The notes under the pieces: generated by a model | Databases searched by the model: none | Seen by the model: the letters and a program-made list of their open reading frames with translations, nothing else | Told to the model about the DNA's origin: nothing | From: Pseudoalteromonas carrageenovora IAM 12662 | Lineage (GTDB): Bacteria > Pseudomonadota > Gammaproteobacteria > Enterobacterales > Alteromonadaceae | Assembly (NCBI RefSeq): GCF_900239935.1 | Contig: NZ_LT965928.1 | Coordinates: 3,367,520 to 3,431,519, forward strand | Reading direction: 5' to 3' | Length of the DNA: 64,000 bases | Shown: in pieces, positions 47,720-58,588 of the stretch | Layout of the letters: each line of letters begins with the position of its first letter | Numbering within the stretch: the first letter of the stretch is position 1 | Position numbers and translations under genes: made by a program

Positions 47720-48321
47720 GCTAGCGCCTCCTCAAGTTGCTTAACAGCAGCGGCTGTAATAAGTACCTTGTCGAAAGCAATTAAGCTTACAGGGTCGATA
47801 CCAGCTACATCACGCGTGTCAACCTTATAAAGGTTACGTGCCGATAAGAAAAGATTTTCATCTACTTCTTCAGTCACGATAAGAACATCTTTAAGCTCAA
47901 GTTCTTTAAGCTTAGAAACTAATTCTTTTGTCTTTGGTGCTTCTAAACCAAAGCTTTCAACAACGATTAAACGCTCTTGACGAACTAATTCAGATAAGAT
48001 GCTTTTGATCGCACCGCGGTACATTTTACGGTTTACTTTTTGGCTGTGGTCTTGTGGTTTAGCTGCGAAGCTAACGCCACCTGAACGCCAAATTGGACTA
48101 CGGATTGTACCAGCACGTGCACGGCCAGTACCTTTTTGAGCCCATGGTTTTTTACCACCACCGCTTACTTCAGAACGTGTCTTCTGAGCACGAGTACCTT
48201 GACGAGCACCTGCTGCGTATGCAACAACTACTTGATGTACTAATGCTTCGTTAAACTCACGTCCAAAAGTAGCTTCAGAAACTTCAAGAGCGCCAGAAGC
48301 GTCTTTAATTGCTAATTCCAT
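47716..48321 (-). CDS. rplD: 50S ribosomal protein L4, S10 operon autoregulator
   Basis: L4 assembles into the 50S subunit and, in enterobacteria, represses the S10 operon through the leader RNA. The extended loop with [20 protein letters not shown] is present. I start at the ATG at 48321 ([10 protein letters not shown]); the preceding GTG is not supported by the family. The S10 leader described at 49314-49494 suggests the control circuit is kept here. Confidence 0.97.
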   Translation of the reverse strand: MELAIKDASGALEVSEATFGREFNEALVHQVVVAYAAGARQGTRAQKTRSEVSGGGKKPWAQKGTGRARAGTIRSPIWRSGGVSFAAKPQDHSQKVNRKMYRGAIKSILSELVRQERLIVVESFGLEAPKTKELVSKLKELELKDVLIVTEEVDENLFLSARNLYKVDTRDVAGIDPVSLIAFDKVLITAAAVKQLEEALA

Positions 48322-48338
48322 CACTAAATCTCCAGGAC

Positions 48339-48974
48339 TTATGCTTTAACAGCTGGTTTAACGATAACGTCACCGCCGATAGCTCCAGGTACAGCACCTT
48401 TAACTAATAGCAAGTTACGCTCAGCGTCAACGCGAACTAGTTCTAAGTTTTGAGTCGTTACACGCTCAGCACCCATATGACCGGCCATTTTCTTACCTTT
48501 AAACACCTTACCAGGTGATTGGTTTTGACCGATTGAACCAGGAGCACGGTGAGATAGAGAGTTACCATGTGTAGCGTCTTGCATGCTGAAATTCCAGCGC
48601 TTAACACCACCTTGGAAACCTTTACCTTTAGAAGTACCGGTTACGTCAACTTTGTTGATTTCGTTGAATAATTCAACAGTAAGCTCTGCGCCTACTTCAA
48701 AATCGCCTTCACCACCATTTAGGCGGAATTCCCACAGACCGCGACCCGCTTCAACACCAGCTTTAGCGAAATGACCCGCTGAAGCTTTGTTTACACGGCT
48801 TGCTTTTTTAGTGCCTGCGGTTACTTGAAGCGCGTTATAACCGTCTGTTGCGTCAGATTTGATCTGAGCAATGCGGTTAGGAGTCGCTTCAATAACTGTC
48901 ACAGGGATAGATACACCATCTTCAGTGAAGATACGTGTCATACCCACTTTACGACCGACTAGACCTAATGCCAT
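48339..48974 (-). CDS. rplC: 50S ribosomal protein L3
   Basis: L3 starts 50S assembly and reaches the peptidyl transferase centre with its loop. The 211 residues have [20 protein letters not shown] and the [19 protein letters not shown] block, in which a glutamine is methylated by PrmB in E. coli. Confidence 0.98.
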   Translation of the reverse strand: MALGLVGRKVGMTRIFTEDGVSIPVTVIEATPNRIAQIKSDATDGYNALQVTAGTKKASRVNKASAGHFAKAGVEAGRGLWEFRLNGGEGDFEVGAELTVELFNEINKVDVTGTSKGKGFQGGVKRWNFSMQDATHGNSLSHRAPGSIGQNQSPGKVFKGKKMAGHMGAERVTTQNLELVRVDAERNLLLVKGAVPGAIGGDVIVKPAVKA

Positions 48975-49001
48975 TTTCCTATAACCTCTCTAATCTTTCG
49001 A

Positions 49002-49494
<493 letters not shown>

Positions 49495-49500
49495 CTGCGT

Positions 49501-49528
49501 ATTATAGTGATATTGGTGATAAATGCAA
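49501..49528 (-). promoter_or_regulatory. promoter of the S10 operon
   Basis: On the minus strand TTGCAT (49523-49528) and TATAAT (49501-49506) are separated by 16 bases. The -10 element is perfect, and transcription would start near 49494. Confidence 0.85.
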
Positions 49529-49739
49529 CAACTAATTAGAAAAGAATTATAACCGAGTATTCGATTAAATAAGCTACAGCCCATTATGTACTAGATAATA
49601 AATAACTATACTTGAACCTATACTGTCACTTGCGGTCAATTATTAGCTCATAACCAATTACGCAAAATAACGGATTGAGCAGATATTATGGTATCCTATG
49701 GGCTTATTTTGCTTTTAATACTCTCAATATGGTGAGGCG
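49529..49739. other. divergent spacer between the S10 promoter and plsB
   Basis: This AT-rich spacer must contain the plsB promoter. I see no clear pair of elements and no gene. Confidence 0.4.
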
Positions 49740-52178
49740 ATGCGTATTTTTAATTATTGTTTAAATGTTCTTTCTGCTGGAGTAAGCCGCTTACTAGTTA
49801 AAAGCAAAGTGCTTCCTGAGAATCCGATTGAGCAGTATGAGCTAAACCCTCAATATCCTACATTTTATATAGTGCGACTAAATTCACGCTTTGACTTAGC
49901 GGCACTTGCTCGTGTGTGTAAAAAGCATGGCTTACCTAGTCCAACTGAAGAACAAGTATTAGGTAATAAACAGCTAGATCGTTTTATTGGCATTAAAAAT
50001 CCACCGCCACTATTTGGTGACGAAGCTAAACCAACCAATGCGCTTGCACAAGGCAAAGAGATTGTTGAGCACTTATTAAATAGTGGGCAAAAGAATGTGC
50101 AGGTAGTGCCTGTTACTATTTTGTGGGGGCGCGATCCTGGTAAAGAAAAGCCAGGGCTACGTACTTTAATAACACACTCTCTTACGCCAAGCTGGTTTAG
50201 GAAGTTTTTTGTTGTGTTGTTTTCTGGACGAGATAACTTTATTAGATTTAGCCAACCGCTCGATTTATCATTATTAGTTAATGAAAAAGCTGACGTAAGT
50301 GAGCTGCCACATAAACTACTGCGTGTTGCACGTGTACATTTTAAGCGCCAAAAACTTGCGGCAACTGGCCCTAAAATGCCTTCTCGTGAGCAATTGTTTA
50401 ACTCTCTTCTTGCTTCACCAACAATAAAAAAAGCCATTCAAGATGAAGCTAAATCTAAAAATATAAGCCAAACAGAAGCGCGCCAAAATGCACTTAAGTT
50501 ACTGGATGAAATAGCCGCAAATTACTCTGAAGCAATGATACGTGTGGCAGAGCGCTTTTTAACATGGTTATGGAACAAGCTATATAACGGTATTGACGTA
50601 AAATACACAGAGCAAATCCACGAGCTAACTAATAAAGGCCACGAAATTATTTATATGCCGTGCCACCGAAGCCACATGGATTATCTGCTTCTTACTTATG
50701 CGATTTACCATCAAGGTCTAGTGCCACCTCACATTGCAGCGGGTATTAATCTTAACTTTTTCCCTGCAGGGGGGATTTTTCGTCGCTCGGGAGCATTTTT
50801 TATTCGCCGTTCGTTTGCTGGTAATAAACTATATTCGGCCGTATTTAAAGAATATTTAAGTCAGCTATTTATTAAAGGCTACTCAGTTAAGTTTTACACT
50901 GAGGGTGGACGCAGCCGAACTGGGCGACTACTACCGCCAAAAACAGGCATGCTCGCTATGACTCTACAAGCTATGTTACGTGGCATAGACCGCCCTGTTT
51001 CTATTGTACCTGTATACATTGGCTACGAGCACGTAATGGAAATAAATACATACCTTAAAGAGCTGGCCGGTAAAGACAAAAAAGGTGAGTCTATTTTTGG
51101 TATATTTAAAGCCATTAAAAATCTTAAAAACTATGGGCGTGGTTATTTAAACTTTGGCGATCCAATTTCTGTAAACCAATATTTAAATGAGAACCAACCA
51201 GATTGGCGCGATGCAATCCATCCAACTGATGTACAAAAACCACAATGGTTAGGCCCTCAAGTAGCCGCCCTTGCCGACCAGGTAATGGTTAAAATAAACA
51301 ATGCAGCTGCACTTAATGCCGTTAACTTACTAGCAATGATATTACTAGTTAACGATAAGCACGCACTGAGTAAACCAAAGCTTTTAGCTCAGCTAGATTT
51401 TTATTTACGCCTTCAACGCGATGCCAGCTATAGCGAAAAAGTAACCGCACCAGATGAATCACCTGAGCAGCTATTAACGCATGCTTTAAAGCTTAATAAG
51501 TTTGAAGTAATTAGCGATGAATTTGGTGAAATCATTGCGATTAGTGAAAAAGAAAAAATCTTATTCAACTACTATCGTAATAACATTTTACACTTGTTTG
51601 CCGTACCAAGCTTACTTGCACTGCATTTATTCAAGCAACACACCACAACCATTGGACAATGTGAGCAATTAGTAAAAGCGTTTTACCCTTTATTCGCTAA
51701 AGAGTGGTACTTGCAAGAGCTGGATGAAAACTACATTACACGCATTTTAGCTAACTTTGCAGATCAAAACTTAATAGAAATTGATGGTGATAATATTCAC
51801 ATCACCAACACAAATGACTGTTTAGCTAAACTAGAAATGCTAGGCAGAGCACTTAGCTTTACACTGCAACGCTACGCTATTGTTATTGGCTTTATCCAAA
51901 CCAGCAATGGTATTGAAAAGGCGGAACTAGAACGTGAAAGCCAAGTACTTGCAGAGCGCTTAGGGACTCTTCATGGTATTAAAACACCTGAGTTTTTTGA
52001 CAAAAAAGTGTTAGTTGGCTTTATTGATAACTTACGCGGTGAGCTTTTAATAACAGAAGGTGAAAACGGTTTAGTGGGTAGCACACAACTTTGTGAAACT
52101 TACATGCACCTTAAAACGTTATTGCCAGCTCGAATTTGGCAATCAATCAGCGATATAGTGCAAGGTCAGTGCAACTAG
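49740..52178 (+). CDS. plsB: glycerol-3-phosphate 1-O-acyltransferase
   Basis: PlsB starts phospholipid synthesis by acylating glycerol-3-phosphate at the inner membrane. The 812-residue protein has normal family length. The acyltransferase motifs are PCHRSHMDYLLL (HxxxxD, about 304-315), GGIFRRSGAFFIRR and KFYTEGGRSRTGRL. It is divergent from the S10 operon. The ribosome site is GAGG close to the ATG. Confidence 0.97.
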   Translation: MRIFNYCLNVLSAGVSRLLVKSKVLPENPIEQYELNPQYPTFYIVRLNSRFDLAALARVCKKHGLPSPTEEQVLGNKQLDRFIGIKNPPPLFGDEAKPTNALAQGKEIVEHLLNSGQKNVQVVPVTILWGRDPGKEKPGLRTLITHSLTPSWFRKFFVVLFSGRDNFIRFSQPLDLSLLVNEKADVSELPHKLLRVARVHFKRQKLAATGPKMPSREQLFNSLLASPTIKKAIQDEAKSKNISQTEARQNALKLLDEIAANYSEAMIRVAERFLTWLWNKLYNGIDVKYTEQIHELTNKGHEIIYMPCHRSHMDYLLLTYAIYHQGLVPPHIAAGINLNFFPAGGIFRRSGAFFIRRSFAGNKLYSAVFKEYLSQLFIKGYSVKFYTEGGRSRTGRLLPPKTGMLAMTLQAMLRGIDRPVSIVPVYIGYEHVMEINTYLKELAGKDKKGESIFGIFKAIKNLKNYGRGYLNFGDPISVNQYLNENQPDWRDAIHPTDVQKPQWLGPQVAALADQVMVKINNAAALNAVNLLAMILLVNDKHALSKPKLLAQLDFYLRLQRDASYSEKVTAPDESPEQLLTHALKLNKFEVISDEFGEIIAISEKEKILFNYYRNNILHLFAVPSLLALHLFKQHTTTIGQCEQLVKAFYPLFAKEWYLQELDENYITRILANFADQNLIEIDGDNIHITNTNDCLAKLEMLGRALSFTLQRYAIVIGFIQTSNGIEKAELERESQVLAERLGTLHGIKTPEFFDKKVLVGFIDNLRGELLITEGENGLVGSTQLCETYMHLKTLLPARIWQSISDIVQGQCN

Positions 52179-52199
52179 CACTTTATCGCTGTGTAAGGG

Positions 52200-53057
52200 T
52201 TAGCGCTGGCGCATAACCCCTTCTTGTATTGTTGAAGCGACTAAATTGCCCTGGCGATCAAAAAACTGCCCTCTAACTAATCCTCGGCCTGAGCTAGCGC
52301 TTGGGCTGTCGATTGTATATAAAATCCAATCATCTAATCTAAACGAGCGGTGAAACCACATAGCATGGTCAATTGTCGCCACTTGCATATTTGGCTGCAT
52401 AAACGATACACCGTGCGGCTGAAGCGCAGTTGGCAAAAACTCAAAATCTGAAGCATAAGCAAGTAAGTAATTATGAATGCGCTGATCGTCTGGCATTTCA
52501 CCATTAGCTTTAAACCAAATGTGCTTTACCGGCTCTATTGCTTCAGGCTTAAATGGGTTATGAAAAGTCACCGGGCGCATTTCAATTGGCATTTCGCGAA
52601 TAAACTTATTACGAATTACCTCTGGAATATGTGCAGCATTTTCTTGGTAAAACTCAAGTGATGAACGCAGCTCTTCTGGTGGCGGCACATTTGGCATAGT
52701 TGCCTGATGCGATAAACCCTCTTCTTCACCTTGAAAAGACGCAGTCATGTAAAAAATAGGCTTACCGTACTGAATAGCTTTTACACGGCGCGTACTAAAG
52801 CTTTTTCCATCACGTATGGTTTCTACATCGTAGACAATGGGTTTAGCTGCATCGCCTGGGCGTAAAAAGTAAGAATGTAATGAGTGAACTATTCGCCCTT
52901 CAGGTAATGTTTCTTTTGCAGCAGAAAGCGCCTGCCCCATAACCTGACCGCCAAATACAGCACCAAAACCTAAATCTTGGCTTTGTCCGCGATATAAACC
53001 TTGCTCAATTTCTTCAAGCGTTAACAACGACAATAAATCATCTAATACTTGGCTCAT
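52200..53057 (-). CDS. tesB: acyl-CoA thioesterase II
   Basis: TesB is a double-hotdog thioesterase with broad acyl-CoA specificity. The 285 residues include [13 protein letters not shown] (about 35-47), [13 protein letters not shown] with [19 protein letters not shown] in the first half, and [20 protein letters not shown] in the second half, which carries the catalytic Asp. It is convergent with plsB, 21 bases from its end. Confidence 0.95.
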   Translation of the reverse strand: MSQVLDDLLSLLTLEEIEQGLYRGQSQDLGFGAVFGGQVMGQALSAAKETLPEGRIVHSLHSYFLRPGDAAKPIVYDVETIRDGKSFSTRRVKAIQYGKPIFYMTASFQGEEEGLSHQATMPNVPPPEELRSSLEFYQENAAHIPEVIRNKFIREMPIEMRPVTFHNPFKPEAIEPVKHIWFKANGEMPDDQRIHNYLLAYASDFEFLPTALQPHGVSFMQPNMQVATIDHAMWFHRSFRLDDWILYTIDSPSASSGRGLVRGQFFDRQGNLVASTIQEGVMRQR

Positions 53058-53134
53058 TATTTCTTCCTCAATCCCCTGATAAGTTAATGATACTATAGAC
53101 TACAACTATGTAAATCTTTGTTAGGAATGACGCT

Positions 53135-53593
53135 ATGTCTTATTGGTTGTTTAAAACAGAACCCGATGCATTTTCAATTGATGATTTAAAAAACGCACCA
53201 AACCAAACGACACTTTGGGAAGGTGTACGTAATTATCAAGCGCGTAATTTTATACGTGATGATATAAAGCTGGGCGACCAAGTAATGATTTACCATTCAA
53301 GCTGCAAACTTGTAGGGGTTGTAGGTATAGCCACAGTGACATGTGAGGCCTATCCAGATCCAACACAGTTTGATTTAAGTAGCGATTATTACGATGCAAA
53401 GGCCACTAATGATAAACCGCGCTGGTTTGTTGTTGAAGTAACATATAAAAACCATTTAAATAAACGAGCTAGCTTAAAAGATATAAAAGCTAACAATGCT
53501 ATAACCGAGCTTGCGCTTAAAAAAGCTGGTCGCCTTTCAGTTATGCCAGTTACCAAAAACGATTGGAACGAAATAATTGCCATGAGCAATTAA
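53135..53593 (+). CDS. EVE domain protein
   Basis: The 152 residues form one EVE domain (YWLFKTEPDAFSIDDL, LWEGVRNYQARNF, GDQVMIYHS). EVE domains, related to YTH and PUA folds, are thought to bind modified bases in DNA or RNA, and some occur in restriction or defence genes. Here there is no such partner: the neighbours are tesB and a hydrolase. A housekeeping role is more likely. Confidence 0.88.
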   Translation: MSYWLFKTEPDAFSIDDLKNAPNQTTLWEGVRNYQARNFIRDDIKLGDQVMIYHSSCKLVGVVGIATVTCEAYPDPTQFDLSSDYYDAKATNDKPRWFVVEVTYKNHLNKRASLKDIKANNAITELALKKAGRLSVMPVTKNDWNEIIAMSN

Positions 53594-53682
53594 AAACACT
53601 TACCTAGCTTACAACCTGGCTATGTTTGACCTCTTTTAGCCGGGTTTGATACGATCCCCGCCAAGATATAATTGGGGGATTA

Positions 53683-54714
53683 ATGAAATTACTGTATTGG
53701 TTAGATGAATGGTTAACACTTTGTCGTGATGAACAACAAACTAAGCTGCCTATAAACGGCGGTGACTTACTCGGTGATGTGTACGTAAAATATGACTTTG
53801 TTGATATAAATAAGCCCCTGCTTTTTACATTCTCCCCCGCAGGTACCAACGTACAAGAGCAAGATCTGACCGATAACTTTGCCCCTTGGGGTTTTCATTT
53901 AGCACAAAAACAAAACGTTAATGTAATTTCATTTCAGCACTTAGGTACAAGTAATTGGTTTAGAAGCCGTAATTTTATTTTCTTTTTAGAACAACTATCA
54001 ACCTTACTTAGCCCATTTAAGTGCCGTTTAGGCTATGGCTTAAGCCGTGGTGGTTTTGCTGTGGGCGCATTTGCAAAATTATTAAAACTCGATCACGTGC
54101 TATTCTTTCACCCTGTCAGTACCAAAAATACCGAAATAGTCCCTTGGGATAACCGTTCAAGCACTGCGCTTGCACAACAGTTTGATTGGCAAAGTGAGTA
54201 TAACGACCTCGATTTAGGCCACGCTAAAGGGTATATAATTTATGACCCTACCAATAAAATAGACCGCTTACATGCTAAGCGTTACCCGCAGCTGACTCAT
54301 TTGCGTGTATTTGGTATGGGGCACGGCACTCATGCTACTTATTTGAGTAAATTTGGTTTTTATAAACAAGTTGCTGTCGATTTTATTCGCCACCAGCAAA
54401 TTGATATTGCGCAGTTTCGCCTGCAAACCAAAACACTGCGTTTAAAAGAAGAGTATTATCAGAGCCTAAATAAGACTAATGCAAGCTCTCCTCATCGCTT
54501 AGCATTGTTAAGTACCGCTCATAAAATTTTAGCCGATGAAAAAGAAGTGCACGTGCAGGAGCATCAGGCCAAAATTGATATTCAACCATTAATTGATGTG
54601 GCGCTTAAGCATCAAGATGATCACCCCAACGATGCAATTCAGCTATTGGAGATCGCACAGCAAATTGTGCCTGACGACCCACTAATAGAGCATAAACTTA
54701 AGCAATTAGAATAA
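53683..54714 (+). CDS. alpha/beta hydrolase-like protein with helical C-terminus
   Basis: The 343-residue protein has a nucleophile elbow GYGLSRGGFA (Ser121), a possible acid Asp188 or Asp194 in YDPTNKIDRLHA, and a possible histidine at His214 or His217 in FGMGHGTHATY, so a Ser-Asp-His hydrolase is plausible. The last 100 residues look helical and TPR-like (IDVALKHQDDHPNDAIQLLE). I do not recognise the specific family. It has no signal peptide. Confidence 0.65.
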   Translation: MKLLYWLDEWLTLCRDEQQTKLPINGGDLLGDVYVKYDFVDINKPLLFTFSPAGTNVQEQDLTDNFAPWGFHLAQKQNVNVISFQHLGTSNWFRSRNFIFFLEQLSTLLSPFKCRLGYGLSRGGFAVGAFAKLLKLDHVLFFHPVSTKNTEIVPWDNRSSTALAQQFDWQSEYNDLDLGHAKGYIIYDPTNKIDRLHAKRYPQLTHLRVFGMGHGTHATYLSKFGFYKQVAVDFIRHQQIDIAQFRLQTKTLRLKEEYYQSLNKTNASSPHRLALLSTAHKILADEKEVHVQEHQAKIDIQPLIDVALKHQDDHPNDAIQLLEIAQQIVPDDPLIEHKLKQLE

Positions 54715-54716
54715 TA

Positions 54717-54923
54717 TTATGACGATTTTTTCTTCTTTCTTTTTTTGCGACCATGCTTTGGCACAATAGCAAAGTACATTACAAGCCCAAGCCACGAAAA
54801 TATAATAACGCCTATTAGCCAGCCGTTTTTTTCGTGGCCTTGGGTGCGCTTACTATTTACTACTATAACGACAGGTAAAATATAAGCGCTTAAAATAATA
54901 ATTAAAAATACAACTTCATTCAT
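54717..54923 (-). CDS. small membrane protein with basic tail
   Basis: The 68-residue protein has two membrane segments (about 3-20 and 35-53) and a strongly basic end (KHGRKKRKKKKSS). I start at the ATG at 54923, which overlaps the stop codon of the ion channel gene (TAATG), so it is translationally coupled to it. It resembles phospholipase D N-terminal or superinfection-immunity-like small domains, but no function can be assigned. Confidence 0.65.
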   Translation of the reverse strand: MNEVVFLIIILSAYILPVVIVVNSKRTQGHEKNGWLIGVIIFSWLGLVMYFAIVPKHGRKKRKKKKSS

Positions 54924-55990
54924 TATTTTGCCAAGCTCTGCCAATCCACTTCGCTAGTTAAAACGCGCTCCAGCGCGATATAGTGTAATATATCGCCTTC
55001 ACTTACTTTGTAATCAAGTGGTGGGTTTAAATCCATATTCTGTGCACTTAAGTTATGCGCTACGCCTAATAAAATTGCATCGTAGTCATGCTTAAAATGA
55101 TGAAATAAAGTGCCAAATTCCATATCACTACAACCCTCGGGGATCGCTAAGCTAAATTGAGTATCGCCATGCAAAGTAGAAAGCAGTTCTTCTTGTACCC
55201 GGCTTGAGCCAGGATCTTGCATTGAACGCACTAATATCTCTGCCGATTTAGCACTGCTGCACTCTACATTTTGACAATGTTCAAGCAGCATATCTACTTT
55301 GGTTTCATCTAAAAAGTGAGCACTTATATGGCACTCTTTTTTGACTAAACGACTAATACGCAGCGCCGTTGTAAATGTTTGGTCGTCGTCTTGGCCATCA
55401 ATAATTACTTTATCAGCGCGGTTTATTGCAACACGCTCTAACTCTTCTAAATCAGTAAAGCTAGTAAGACGGGCAAAGTCGACGTTTTCGTTGGTTAAAA
55501 ATGGGTGATCCATTTGCTCAGTAACCGCCAATAAAATACGGCGGTCAGTGCGCTTGGTATCGGCAAGAATATAATCAATCATCTTTTTTGTACGAGTATC
55601 GTGCCAACCAAAAATAATGATGTGGTTGTTACTGTGAGCAAAGTTTTTATCACCAGTCATAGCGCGCCTAATTAAGTAAGTTACTGTTTGCCCTGTTTTT
55701 CCTAACAGAACGCCAAATAAAGCTAAACCAAACGGAATTTGTATTAATGCTACAACCCAGCGGCCGAGCTCGCTAGTTGGGCTAAAATCACCATAACCCA
55801 CCGTTGAGGTTGTAACTGTGTAGTAGTAAAAAAAGGTAGTAAACGATGTAAGCGCTTGCTCATTAGCTACATACAATAGCCCCCACGTTATTAACATGTG
55901 AGTTAATATTGCAAGTGCTACTGCCTGCCAACTCAACTGATCAATATGAGCACGAACAAGTAGCGCTAGCCTCTTAAATATTACCGGCAT
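54923..55990 (-). CDS. potassium channel with RCK (TrkA-N) domain
   Basis: Two membrane helices (about 20-42 and 80-97) flank the selectivity filter TVGYGD (residues 63-68). The cytoplasmic part (about 115-345) has a Rossmann-like RCK domain starting NHIIIFGWHDTRTKKMIDYI, and a C-terminal TrkA-C-like region. This makes it a ligand-gated potassium channel of the Kch/MthK type. It is cotranscribed with the small membrane protein downstream. Confidence 0.88.
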   Translation of the reverse strand: MPVIFKRLALLVRAHIDQLSWQAVALAILTHMLITWGLLYVANEQALTSFTTFFYYYTVTTSTVGYGDFSPTSELGRWVVALIQIPFGLALFGVLLGKTGQTVTYLIRRAMTGDKNFAHSNNHIIIFGWHDTRTKKMIDYILADTKRTDRRILLAVTEQMDHPFLTNENVDFARLTSFTDLEELERVAINRADKVIIDGQDDDQTFTTALRISRLVKKECHISAHFLDETKVDMLLEHCQNVECSSAKSAEILVRSMQDPGSSRVQEELLSTLHGDTQFSLAIPEGCSDMEFGTLFHHFKHDYDAILLGVAHNLSAQNMDLNPPLDYKVSEGDILHYIALERVLTSEVDWQSLAK

Positions 55991-56217
55991 AATACAAAAT
56001 CTTTGTTAGTAAATTATCTATAAACAGTACGTTACTGTAAGCCATGCTTTTAAGCAATGTTTAAGCTTTTAAGTAAGAGCTGTTGGCCTTCTAGGATTAA
56101 AATTCGCTCAACTTTTATAGGTAAACCACCCCGACCAATATAAGACTAAATGCGGGTTTGCTAATCAGCTAAGAGCATGATTAATTATATTAAGAATAAA
56201 AAACACACAGACACACT

Positions 56218-57528
56218 ATGCTAAATAAAATTGCCACATCATTTACTAAATTAGTAGAGCGCTACTTACCCGATCCCTTTATATTTGTAATATTGCTAAG
56301 CATTATTACCTTACTAGGCGCTAGCCTATTTACCCCCTCAACCAGTATTGAAGTTATTAACGCATGGGGGAGTGGTTTTTGGAACCTACTGAGCTTTGCC
56401 ATGCAAATGCTGTTAGTGCTTATTACCGGCTATATACTCGCAAGTACACCGCCTATAAATAAACTATTAGAAAAACTAGCTACGCTTGCCAGTACGGCGC
56501 CAAAAGCCATTATTTTAGTCACACTTATCTCGCTCTTAGCAAGCTGGTTAAATTGGGGGTTTGGCTTAGTGGTTGGCGCTTTATTTGCTAAAGCCATTGC
56601 TAAAAAAACAAAAGTTGATTACAGGTTGTTAGTAGCCAGTGCCTACTCGGGCTTTGTAGTATGGCATGGCGGTTTAGCAGGCTCTATCCCGCTCACCATT
56701 GCTACCGAGGGGCACTTTTCACAAAGTAGCATTGGTATAATTAGTACTGAACAAACACTGTTTGCTGGTTTTAACATAGCAATATTAATTGGCTTATTTA
56801 TTATTATGCCGCTGGTTAACCGCTACATGCTACCCAGTGATAAAAACAGCGTATATGTAGACCCAGCGCTAATAAAAGAATCCCCCGCTCATAATGAAAA
56901 CATAACCCGCCCGGCTCAACATTTAGAACACAGTAAACTGCTTGGCATAGCAATTGGCTTGCTCGGCCTGTGTTATTTGGCGTATTACTTTATATTTGTA
57001 GGCGGTAGCTTAAATCTTAATAGCGTTATTGCGGTGTTCTTGTTTTTAGCCATTACATTACACCAAACACCGCATAACTTACTTAATAGCTTACAACAAG
57101 CAATTCCTAGCGGCGCAGGCATTGTTATTCAATTTCCGTTTTATGCAGGGATTATGGCCGTTATGGTCGATAGCGGTTTAGCGCAGCAAATATCGCGTGG
57201 TTTTATTGCCGTAGCAGATGCCGATAGCTTGCCATTTTTTAGCTTTATAAGTGCAGGACTCGTTAATATGTTTGTACCTTCTGGCGGCGGCCAATGGGCA
57301 GTACAAGCACCTATTGTTATACCCGCAGCGCAAGAGCTGGGCGCCGATATATCACGCGTTGCTATGGCTGTTGCGTGGGGCGATGCGTGGACCAATTTAA
57401 TTCAACCCTTTTGGGCATTACCCGTATTGGCAATAGCAGGCTTAAAAGCAAAAGATATCATGGGTTTTTGTGTGGTGCAGCTATTTGTAACGGGGGTATT
57501 TATATCGCTAGTATTGAGCTTTTATTAA
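56218..57528 (+). CDS. atoE: short-chain fatty acid transporter, AtoE family
   Basis: The 436-residue polytopic protein has about 10-12 membrane segments and typical AtoE sequence: YLPDPFIFVILLSIIT near the N-terminus, WGFGLVVGALFAKAIAKK, and NMFVPSGGGQWAVQAPIV. The family imports acetoacetate and other short-chain acids. No ato catabolic genes are beside it. It is convergent with the M50 protease, and the two stop codons are 43 bases apart. Confidence 0.88.
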   Translation: MLNKIATSFTKLVERYLPDPFIFVILLSIITLLGASLFTPSTSIEVINAWGSGFWNLLSFAMQMLLVLITGYILASTPPINKLLEKLATLASTAPKAIILVTLISLLASWLNWGFGLVVGALFAKAIAKKTKVDYRLLVASAYSGFVVWHGGLAGSIPLTIATEGHFSQSSIGIISTEQTLFAGFNIAILIGLFIIMPLVNRYMLPSDKNSVYVDPALIKESPAHNENITRPAQHLEHSKLLGIAIGLLGLCYLAYYFIFVGGSLNLNSVIAVFLFLAITLHQTPHNLLNSLQQAIPSGAGIVIQFPFYAGIMAVMVDSGLAQQISRGFIAVADADSLPFFSFISAGLVNMFVPSGGGQWAVQAPIVIPAAQELGADISRVAMAVAWGDAWTNLIQPFWALPVLAIAGLKAKDIMGFCVVQLFVTGVFISLVLSFY

Positions 57529-57571
57529 TGAAGCTTTGCGCGCAGTTAAAAGTTAACTGCGCGCACAATCA

Positions 57572-58588
57572 TTAGCTCGATAAAATCGTCATAGGTAAAC
57601 TAAGTATTGGATTTTCAGAGTCTGCAAAATGCATCATCACTGCCACATGGCCTGCAACTACAATAGCGTACATAGCGGCTGAAAAGCCTTGGCCGTATTT
57701 ATCAAGCGGCAATAAATGCGAGTAATGTCGGCCTCGCCATTCAAATACAATTTCCAGTGCGCCTACAAACAAAAAGAATACCAGTAACATTAAACCAAAT
57801 GTATAACTAAGCCATAAGCCAAATAACACACCGAGTAAACACACACTTAAACCAACCCAAGAGCGCATAGAAAAGCTGATACTTTTTAATACATGTCCGC
57901 CATCAAGGGGTAAAATGGGTAGTAGGTTAAATAAGTTAAGTAGTGCGCTTAATACCGCAACACCTGCAAATATGTCCATCTCCGTGGCGTAATACAAAAC
58001 AACGCCCAGTACAGAGGTGAATAAGCCAAATGCAGGACCCATTAGTGATATAACCACATCTTGCCAGCGAGTTGTTATTTTATCGTCGCTTACAGCAAGC
58101 CCGCCTACAAAGGGAATAAGGTAAATACCTTTGGTTTTTATGCCAAAGTATTTCATGGCTCTTACGTGCCCATATTCATGTACTACTAAACACGCAATAA
58201 GCATCAGCGCAAATTCGATGCTAAATAGCCACGCATAGCCAGCAACTGATGCCCCCGCTAGCGCCACCTTAATTACTTTTGCACTTTTAAATAACTTAAA
58301 GCCTAGTGCCGCCAGTCCTAAAAAGCCTGTTTTAGGTGTGTTATTTACCGGTGCAGGTAATGCAAGTTGAGTAGCAAATACATCATCAACAAATAACGAC
58401 ATTGATTGATTATTTACCTCTGTACTGTCGATCCCTATAAGCTTGTTATCTAAATTAAATTGATAATAATTCCCTCGAGGGTTGTCAAAAGAGATTGCTT
58501 GTTGATTATGAAATATTTGTACTATTTGTTGCCCCGAAAACATTATTGTAAAAGGCTGTTCGGCTAGCATTAAGTCTATTTTTATCAT
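57572..58588 (-). CDS. site-2 protease family (M50) membrane metalloprotease
   Basis: The 338-residue protein has the zinc motif HEYGH at 137-141 in a membrane helix, the third ligand Asp229 in LPLDGGH, and about six membrane segments from residue 110 to the end. The first 100 residues are a soluble beta-rich extension not usual in short M50 proteins (residues such as DNPRGNYYQFNLD). Members cut membrane proteins within the bilayer. The target here is unknown. Confidence 0.85.
   Translation of the reverse strand: MIKIDLMLAEQPFTIMFSGQQIVQIFHNQQAISFDNPRGNYYQFNLDNKLIGIDSTEVNNQSMSLFVDDVFATQLALPAPVNNTPKTGFLGLAALGFKLFKSAKVIKVALAGASVAGYAWLFSIEFALMLIACLVVHEYGHVRAMKYFGIKTKGIYLIPFVGGLAVSDDKITTRWQDVVISLMGPAFGLFTSVLGVVLYYATEMDIFAGVAVLSALLNLFNLLPILPLDGGHVLKSISFSMRSWVGLSVCLLGVLFGLWLSYTFGLMLLVFFLFVGALEIVFEWRGRHYSHLLPLDKYGQGFSAAMYAIVVAGHVAVMMHFADSENPILSLPMTILSS

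Noticed and set aside
53135..53593. EVE protein as part of a defence system
   Set aside because: No restriction, methylation or other defence gene is nearby; the neighbours are lipid and general metabolism genes.
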